A model generated the notes under the pieces. It was not told the origin of the DNA and did not search any database. It worked only from the letters and a program-made list of their open reading frames with translations. Of a stretch of DNA of 64,000 nt, positions 58,749 through 64,000 are shown piece by piece. A program made the translations under genes and the position numbers. This DNA comes from Alloalcanivorax gelatiniphagus (GTDB taxonomy: Bacteria; Pseudomonadota; Gammaproteobacteria; Pseudomonadales; Alcanivoracaceae), in contig NZ_VCQT01000029.1 in the NCBI RefSeq assembly GCF_005938655.1, positions 31,125-95,124 on the forward strand, in the 5' to 3' direction. Position 1 is the stretch's first letter; every line of letters starts with the position of its first letter.

Positions 58749-61034
58749 ATGACGACTTGGCATACCCTCGGCTTTCCGCGCATCGGCGCGCGGCGGGAAC
58801 TGAAACAGGCCCAGGAGGCCTACTGGGCCGGCACCCTGCAACGCAGCGAACTGGAACATGTGGGCCGCAGCCTGCGCCAGCGACATTGGGCCCTGCAGGC
58901 GGAGGCCGGCGTATCGCCGGTGCCGGTGGGCGACTTCGCCTGGTACGACCAGATCCTGGAGTTCTCCTGCCTGCTGGGCGTGGTGCCGGCCCGCTTCGGC
59001 CAGGCCGACGACCTGTCCGTGGACCTGGACACCCTGTTCCGCATGGCCCGTGGCCGCGCCCCCAGCGGCGAACCGGCGGCGGCCTGCGAGATGACCAAGT
59101 GGTTCGATACCAACTACCACTACATCGTGCCGGAACTGCGCGCCGACCAGACCTTCCGCATCGCCCGTGACACCCTGTTCGAGCAAATCGACGAGGCCCA
59201 GGCCCTGGGCCACGACGCCAAGCCGGTGATTCCCGGCCCGCTCACCTACCTGTGGCTGTCCAAGGGCGAGGCGTTCGAGAGCAACGGCGACCTGGGCAAA
59301 CTGGACCTGCTGGACCGGCTGATTCCGGTCTACAAGCAGATCCTGCGGCGCTTCGCCGAGCAGGGCGTGACCTGGGTGCAGATCGACGAACCGATTCTGT
59401 GCCTGGACCTGCCCGACGCCTGGCAACGGGCCTACCTGCGGGTGTTCGATGCCCTGGCCGGCGCCGCCGACCTGAAACTGCTGCTCACCACCTACTTCGA
59501 GAGCCTGGACGACAACCTGTTCACCGCCCTGGCACTGCCGGTGGCGGGCCTGCACCTGGACCGGGTGCGCGGTGCCGACGACCTGGCGCAGGTGCTGCCG
59601 CGCCTGGGCGACAAGGTGCTGTCCCTGGGCGTGATCGACGGCCGCAATATCTGGCGCGCCGACCTGGATGCCCTGCTGGAAACCCTCAAGCCGCTCAAGC
59701 AACAACTCGGCGACCAACTGTGGCTGGCGCCCTCCTGCTCGCTGCTTCACAGCCCGGTGGACCTGGACCAGGAAGACAAACTCGACGCCGAACTGAAAAG
59801 CTGGCTGAGCTTCGCCAAACAGAAACTGGACGAACTGAAACTGCTCGGCGATGCCCTGGACGGCAACGCCGACGAGGCCGCCCTCTCCGCCCAGCGCCAG
59901 GCGCTCGCCGCCCGCGCCGCCTCCCCGCGCATCCACAACAAAGCCGTGGGCGAGCGCATGGCCGCCGCCAGCCAACTTTCCCGCGACCGGGTGAGCCCGT
60001 TCGCCGACCGCATCGGCAAACAACAGGCGGCGCTGAACCTGCCCGCCTTCCCCACCACCACCATCGGCTCCTTCCCGCAGACACCGGAAATCCGTACCGC
60101 CCGCCGCGACTGGAAGGCCGGCAAACTGAATGACGCCGACTACCAGGAACGGATGAAGCAGGAAATCACCCGCGTCATCCGTTACCAGGAACAGGTGGAC
60201 CTGGACGTGCTGGTGCACGGCGAAGCCGAGCGCAACGACATGGTGGAATACTTCGGTGAACTGCTGGAGGGTTTCGTCTTTACCCGCTTCGGCTGGGTGC
60301 AAAGCTACGGCTCACGCTGCGTGAAGCCGCCGGTGATCTTCGGCGACGTAAGCCGGCCGGCGCCGATGACGGTGGACTGGGCGCGCTTCGCCCAATCGCT
60401 CACCGACAAACCGGTGAAGGGCATGCTCACCGGCCCGGTGACCATTCTGCAGTGGTCCTTCGTGCGCGACGACCAGCCCCGCGACACCACCTGCCGGCAA
60501 ATCGCCCTGGCCCTGCGCGACGAAGTGCAGGACCTGGAAGCCGCCGGCATCGGCGTGATCCAGATCGACGAACCGGCGTTCCGTGAAGGCCTGCCGCTGC
60601 GACGCGGCGACTGGCAACGCTACCTGGACTGGGCGGTGGAGTGCTTCCGGCTGGCCACCGTGGGCGTGGCCGACGAAACCCAGATCCACACCCACATGTG
60701 CTATTCCGAGTTCAACGACATCATCGAAGCCATCGCCGCCATGGACGCGGACGTGATCACCATCGAGACATCACGCTCCAACATGGAACTGCTGGAAGCC
60801 TTCGAGAACTTCCAATACCCCAACGACATCGGCCCGGGGGTCTATGACATCCATTCCCCCAACCAGCCGGAAGTGGACTGGATGGTGCAACTGATGGAGA
60901 AAGCCGCCCACCGCCTGCCCAAGGAACGGCTCTGGGTGAACCCGGACTGCGGCCTGAAAACCCGCAAATGGGAAGAAACCGAAGGCGCCCTGGCCAACAT
61001 GGTGCACGCCGCCAAACGCCTCCGCGCCGGCTAA
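58749..61034 (+). CDS. metE: Cobalamin-independent methionine synthase MetE
   Basis: Enzyme of 761 aa, the normal length, that transfers a methyl group from 5-methyltetrahydrofolate-triglutamate to homocysteine. The N-terminal domain starts [13 protein letters not shown]. The C-terminal catalytic domain has [14 protein letters not shown], the zinc ligands in [10 protein letters not shown] (His, Cys) and NPDCGLKTR (Cys), and the [12 protein letters not shown] motif. The ATG at 58749 has AAGGA upstream; an earlier in-frame start adds 12 residues without support. It is controlled by the divergent MetR. Confidence 0.97.
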   Translation: MTTWHTLGFPRIGARRELKQAQEAYWAGTLQRSELEHVGRSLRQRHWALQAEAGVSPVPVGDFAWYDQILEFSCLLGVVPARFGQADDLSVDLDTLFRMARGRAPSGEPAAACEMTKWFDTNYHYIVPELRADQTFRIARDTLFEQIDEAQALGHDAKPVIPGPLTYLWLSKGEAFESNGDLGKLDLLDRLIPVYKQILRRFAEQGVTWVQIDEPILCLDLPDAWQRAYLRVFDALAGAADLKLLLTTYFESLDDNLFTALALPVAGLHLDRVRGADDLAQVLPRLGDKVLSLGVIDGRNIWRADLDALLETLKPLKQQLGDQLWLAPSCSLLHSPVDLDQEDKLDAELKSWLSFAKQKLDELKLLGDALDGNADEAALSAQRQALAARAASPRIHNKAVGERMAAASQLSRDRVSPFADRIGKQQAALNLPAFPTTTIGSFPQTPEIRTARRDWKAGKLNDADYQERMKQEITRVIRYQEQVDLDVLVHGEAERNDMVEYFGELLEGFVFTRFGWVQSYGSRCVKPPVIFGDVSRPAPMTVDWARFAQSLTDKPVKGMLTGPVTILQWSFVRDDQPRDTTCRQIALALRDEVQDLEAAGIGVIQIDEPAFREGLPLRRGDWQRYLDWAVECFRLATVGVADETQIHTHMCYSEFNDIIEAIAAMDADVITIETSRSNMELLEAFENFQYPNDIGPGVYDIHSPNQPEVDWMVQLMEKAAHRLPKERLWVNPDCGLKTRKWEETEGALANMVHAAKRLRAG

Positions 61035-61080
61035 CCTTCCTACCCCCCACCCCCACCGCGCGGAGTCCCGCTCCGAGCGG

Positions 61081-61181
61081 CTCCGCCTGGAGGCCCTTCC
61101 GGGACCCTTGAGAACAGGACGTTCGAAAGGGAGCCTACATGGACGTACTCGCGGCGTTCCCGGAAGGGCCTCCAGGCGGAG
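61081..61181. repeat. Perfect 24-bp inverted repeat with 53-bp loop after metE
   Basis: Arms at 61081-61104 and 61158-61181 are perfectly complementary (left arm begins CTCCGCCTGGAGG). The loop contains CCTACATGGACGTACTCGCG, which reads like a dispersed intergenic repeat I have seen in other marine gammaproteobacteria. It may terminate metE and the convergent sco gene. There is no T tract. Confidence 0.7.
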
Positions 61182-61214
61182 TCGCGCCCCGGCTGGAGAG
61201 ACCCACCACGCCGG

Positions 61215-61808
61215 TTACTGAATGCTGACCAGCGCCCGCAAATCCTCGGCAATCTGATCCACCGGCTGATCATTACGCATGAACAACCGCACCTTGCCAT
61301 GCCGATCAAACCCGTACATGGCCAGACCGTGATTCACCAGATAGGCGCCGCTCTCATTGGGCTCCCCGTAACTGTAGGTGGTGCGGTAACGTTTGGTCAG
61401 CTCCCGCAGCGTTTCCTGATCACCGGTCAAGCCATCCACCCGCGGACTGAAATAGGCGGTGTACTTGGCCAACAGCTCCGGCGTATCCCGCTCCGGGTCC
61501 ACGCTCACGAACAGCACGCGAATCTGCTCTCGCTCCTGGTCGGACAGCTTATTCAGCGCCTGGGCCAGCGCGGTCAACGTGGTCGGGCAGAAATCCGGGC
61601 AATGGGTATAGCCAAAAAACAGCACCACCGCCTCGCCCTGGTAACGGGCCTGGGTCACCGTCTCCCCGCCTTCGCCCTTCAACGAGAACTCCAGATCCGG
61701 CATCAGGCCGGTGATGTCCTTGCCGTTGAACGACACCCCCGAGGAACCACAACCGGCCAGCCAGAACAGGCTGGCGACCAGCAGCGCCGCACTCAGATAT
61801 CGGACCAT
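61215..61808 (-). CDS. SCO1/SenC-family copper chaperone/thioredoxin-like lipoprotein
   Basis: Lipoprotein of 197 aa (lipobox LAGC, Cys20) with a thioredoxin-like domain. The copper-binding motif is CPDFCP (Cys70, Cys74), and the third ligand is His160 in VNHG. It delivers or reduces Cu for the CuA centre of cytochrome oxidase. ATG 61808 lies 2 bp after the ctaG stop, so the two are cotranscribed. Confidence 0.93.
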   Translation of the reverse strand: MVRYLSAALLVASLFWLAGCGSSGVSFNGKDITGLMPDLEFSLKGEGGETVTQARYQGEAVVLFFGYTHCPDFCPTTLTALAQALNKLSDQEREQIRVLFVSVDPERDTPELLAKYTAYFSPRVDGLTGDQETLRELTKRYRTTYSYGEPNESGAYLVNHGLAMYGFDRHGKVRLFMRNDQPVDQIAEDLRALVSIQ

Positions 61809-61809
61809 G

Positions 61810-62625
61810 TCAGCCTCCTTTTTCACTGTCGTAACGCAGATAAAGACGCAGCACCACCAGGGCGCCAACGATTGTCATCATGGCCGGCGGAATCCAGGTA
61901 AGCAGCCCGCCCAACACCTGATCGGTGGCCGCATCAATGGCGAAGGCCCGGCCGCAGATGGCATACACGTCGTACAGGCCGGCGTCGGCGAAGGTGATGT
62001 AGGCGCCCAAAAGAATCTGTGGAAACAGCGCCGCCACCAGCATCAAGAAACGCACGCCAAAGCGCGACGTGTGCGCCCGATCCGGGTCCCGGGGGTCGAG
62101 AATCACCAGCCAGAAGATCACCCCGTCCACCAGCATCGACCAATTCATCAGCTCGTAAAGCCGCAGGCTGAGCATGGCGTCGAAATGAATCGACGGGCTC
62201 AGCCAGAAGAAAATCAGCCCCACGAACAGCACCGTCGCCACCACCGGGTCGAACAGTACCCGGCGCACCGGCCGCAACACCGCCGCCAGCCGGGGAAAGT
62301 GGCGGTCGCCGGCGCAGGCGGCCAGCACCGGTAACGGATTGGCCAGGGCGATCAGAAAGGCGCCCAGATGGTGCAACACCAGGTGCTGGCCCCGGTGCAC
62401 GAAAAACATGTAGCGCGAGTAATAGTCGAACTGGGTGTGCATCACCAGATAGCACAGCAGCACGCCCAGGAAAAACGACAGGCTGCGCCAGGCGGACGGC
62501 GGCCGGCCACGGGCCGCCAGTCGGCGCCAGCCGACCAGGTAAGCGGTCACCGCCAGCAGGAACAACAGCACGGTGATCGGCGAAAAAATGTAGGGCGTCA
62601 ACGCGCCGTACAGGGTGTGCAGCAT
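61810..62625 (-). CDS. Cytochrome c oxidase assembly protein, CtaG (caa3-type) family
   Basis: Polytopic membrane protein of 271 aa with about seven hydrophobic segments and the family blocks YLVMHTQFDYYSRYMFFVHRGQHLVLHHLGAFLIALANP, rich in histidines that may hold copper, and MNWSMLVDGVIFWLVILDP. It supports oxidase assembly together with the adjacent Sco-type protein. ATG 62625 gives the usual N terminus (LYGALTPYIFSP). Confidence 0.88.
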   Translation of the reverse strand: MLHTLYGALTPYIFSPITVLLFLLAVTAYLVGWRRLAARGRPPSAWRSLSFFLGVLLCYLVMHTQFDYYSRYMFFVHRGQHLVLHHLGAFLIALANPLPVLAACAGDRHFPRLAAVLRPVRRVLFDPVVATVLFVGLIFFWLSPSIHFDAMLSLRLYELMNWSMLVDGVIFWLVILDPRDPDRAHTSRFGVRFLMLVAALFPQILLGAYITFADAGLYDVYAICGRAFAIDAATDQVLGGLLTWIPPAMMTIVGALVVLRLYLRYDSEKGG

Positions 62626-62742
62626 CAGGAAGCCTTTCCCGGGGCGGCCGGCCTGCGCCGGCCCGGATCGCGGCGCCAAGGTTGCGCCGGCCCCCCGCCG
62701 CCGTCAAGGCGCAACCCGGGGGGTGGGGCGATTTGTCACACC

Positions 62743-62802
62743 AGGGCCTGTTCACACCGCATCCATTACTCCTGCTGGATGCGAGTAGTGTGAACACGCC
62801 CT
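62743..62802. repeat. Long imperfect inverted repeat overlapping a stop codon
   Basis: Outer arms AGGGCCTGTTCACAC (62743-62757) and GTGTGAACACGCCCT (62788-62802) differ at one base; inner arms CGCATCCA and TGGATGCG pair perfectly with a 10-nt loop and a 4-nt asymmetric bulge. It covers the stop codon of the DUF5924-type gene. It resembles a small non-autonomous element or a strong terminator-like hairpin. Confidence 0.65.
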
Positions 62803-63802
62803 AGTCCACCACCGTGAAACGCAGCACGCCGATGATCTGGTTCTTGTCGGTGCGTACCTCCACCCGCCAGTCACCCACCGCCGGCGCCGGCAAATGGGCC
62901 TTGTGGGACCAGGTGCGGTAGCCCTGACGCCGGCCGCCGGTCAGGTGCAGGCCGATGCGGTCCACCTGCTCACCATTGTGGAACCAGTAATGGCTGACCT
63001 CCTGGCCCAATCCCAAAGGCGCACGGATGGCGGTGTAGGCATAGAGGCCATCGTTCAGGTCCGAGACCCGGAAACTGCGCCCGGTGACCAGCGGCTCACG
63101 GCTGGAACGGTTGATGCTCACCGCCATGGCCCGCTCCTCCAGCGACAGGGTCAGCGGCGGCACCAGCCGGGCGCCCCACACCGGCACCGTGGCGATCAAC
63201 ACCGACACCCCCACCAGCATCGCCCAGCGGTACCCCGGCCGTGGCCCGCCCACCCGCCAGAAACTGGGCAGCGCGAACAGCGCGGTCAGCAACGCCGCCC
63301 CGTCCAGGGCGAAATTGGTGGGCCACTTGAAGATCAGCGGCAGCAATACCAGCAGCGCCACGAACAGGGCCCAGGCGTGAAACCCAAAATACACCGCCCG
63401 GTGGGCGGCCAGCCGGAAGTACAGCGGATCGATGATGCTGACCAGCGCGGCGGCGGCCACCAGGCCGGTGAACAGGAAATACTCGGCGCCGCCGGACCAC
63501 TGCAGAATCACGAACGGCAGGCTGAAGAAAAACGCCTCCTGGTGCACGCCCTGCAGCATCAGCTTGAGCGCCCCCTGGGCCAGCGGCTCCATGGCCGACC
63601 CCCGGAAACGGCGCAGCCAGAAGTTCTCGGTGAGCAGCACCAGCCAGGTGCCCACCAGAATGGCGGTGAGCACCGCCGCCAGCCAGGGCTTCCGTTCCAC
63701 CAGAAAATAACTCGCCAGCCCCAGGGAAAAGCTGCCCACCGCCCAGAGGTGGCGCAGGCGGTAGAGGAGCGCGTTGAGGCGGGGGAGCCATTGGGGGTGC
63801 AT
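62801..63802 (-). CDS. DUF5924/DUF2914-type membrane protein
   Basis: Protein of 333 aa. About seven hydrophobic segments occupy residues 20-210, followed by a periplasmic domain (about 225-333) with AMAVSINRSSREPLVTG and the beta-rich SHYWFHNGEQVDRIGLHLTGGRRQGYRTWSHKAHLPAPAVGDWRVEVRT, which I recognise as the DUF2914 fold. Function unknown; DUF2914 domains occur in envelope proteins. ATG 63802 has AGGAA upstream; a start 14 codons earlier lacks support. Upstream gene context lies beyond the window. Confidence 0.78.
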   Translation of the reverse strand: MHPQWLPRLNALLYRLRHLWAVGSFSLGLASYFLVERKPWLAAVLTAILVGTWLVLLTENFWLRRFRGSAMEPLAQGALKLMLQGVHQEAFFFSLPFVILQWSGGAEYFLFTGLVAAAALVSIIDPLYFRLAAHRAVYFGFHAWALFVALLVLLPLIFKWPTNFALDGAALLTALFALPSFWRVGGPRPGYRWAMLVGVSVLIATVPVWGARLVPPLTLSLEERAMAVSINRSSREPLVTGRSFRVSDLNDGLYAYTAIRAPLGLGQEVSHYWFHNGEQVDRIGLHLTGGRRQGYRTWSHKAHLPAPAVGDWRVEVRTDKNQIIGVLRFTVVD

Positions 63803-63887
63803 CGTGGTCCGGTTCCTGTGGTGTGGCTGTGGGTTCGATGGCACAGGGTAGCGGATGGTTTCTTCGCGGGCTGTAAAATTCGGGGGC

Positions 63888-63913
63888 GCCAGGCTTTGCT
63901 TCGCTCGCCTGGC
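63888..63913. repeat. Small inverted repeat in the right-edge intergenic region
   Basis: GCCAGGC (63888-63894) and GCCTGGC (63907-63913) can pair across a 12-nt loop. A T5 run follows about 11 bases later. It may terminate a gene that ends beyond or near the right edge; nothing else is seen in 63803-64000 but a REP. Confidence 0.4.
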
Positions 63914-63939
63914 TTGGGTAGGCGTTTTTGTGTGTCCTT

Positions 63940-63962
63940 GTAGGAGCGGCTTTAGCCGCGAT
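63940..63962 (+). repeat. REP element
   Basis: GTAGGAGCGGC then TTTAGCCGCGAT: the same REP family as elsewhere, with T in place of C in the hairpin loop. It lies upstream of the DUF5924-type gene near the window edge. Confidence 0.82.
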
Positions 63963-64000
63963 AGGCGTTGGGGCGGAGGTGGGCGTGGGGAGAGATGGGC

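Noticed and set aside
58551..60302. 583-codon minus-strand open frame opposite metE
   Set aside because: Antisense shadow of metE with no recognisable domain.

Overview
The window is a high-GC chromosomal segment from a free-living, aerobic gammaproteobacterium. The gene set (CcmABCDE cytochrome c maturation, QueF, MetE/MetR, Blc, Rnk, an AlkK-like acyl-CoA synthetase, Ig-like lipoproteins, RND and TRAP transporters) and the GTAG-headed REP palindromes fit a marine hydrocarbon-degrader of the Alcanivorax type. That genus-level placement is inference from gene content, not from a marker gene. I see no prophage, insertion sequence, plasmid gene or CRISPR array.

Layout. 1-6.8 kb: the 3' end of a thiolase gene, a large Ig-like surface lipoprotein gene broken by a +1 slip in a C6 run, and a convergent OmpR/BaeSR-type two-component system. 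6.9-12.6 kb: a complete tripartite RND efflux operon (adaptor, pump, outer membrane channel), divergent from that two-component system, which is its likely regulator. 12.6-19 kb: a LivHMGF-type ABC importer flanked by two paralogous substrate-binding proteins. 19.7-22.4 kb: a divergent AlkK-like acyl-CoA synthetase and an epoxide-hydrolase-like enzyme. 22.4-28.9 kb: an OmpA-family protein, a relic of a Na+/Ca2+ exchanger, a formate/nitrite-family channel, and a FecI-FecR-TonB receptor iron-signalling cassette with a Fur-box-like site. 29-32.3 kb: a RelE-like toxin/XRE antitoxin pair, Ada, a short-chain dehydrogenase, and a tandem duplication carrying REP pairs beside tRNA-Ser(GGA).

32.5-40.9 kb holds housekeeping and metabolic genes: a thioesterase, a nitroreductase, a class III adenylate cyclase, an AbgT transporter, queF, a YadGH-like ABC exporter, a histidine phosphatase and rnk. 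40.9-48.4 kb is the most distinctive block: six tightly packed genes on the minus strand encoding a TRAP importer (DctQ-DctM-DctP) followed by a molybdenum hydroxylase (large, FAD and FeS subunits). The FeS subunit is fused to a CoxG/SRPBCC domain with an amphipathic tail. I read this as an uptake-plus-oxidation module for an unidentified, probably (hetero)aromatic or oxo-acid substrate, possibly delivering electrons directly to membrane quinone.

48.8-49.2 kb: tRNA-Gly(GCC) and tRNA-Glu(TTC), each with a broken copy of its own 3' end just downstream. 49.4-64 kb: a glutathione transferase, a GDYXXLXY/DUF2157 membrane pair, a RimK-family ATP-grasp protein, ccmABCDE (without ccmF-H and split by a REP pair), lipocalin Blc, a CYTH phosphohydrolase-like protein with an overlapping small gene, metR/metE, a Sco1-CtaG copper/oxidase assembly pair and a DUF5924-type membrane protein.

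A REP family (GTAG followed by a GC hairpin) recurs at 29.6, 31.8, 32.0, 36.8, 55.0 and 63.9 kb. At three of these loci the REP's own TAG lies in frame at the stop codon of a gene.
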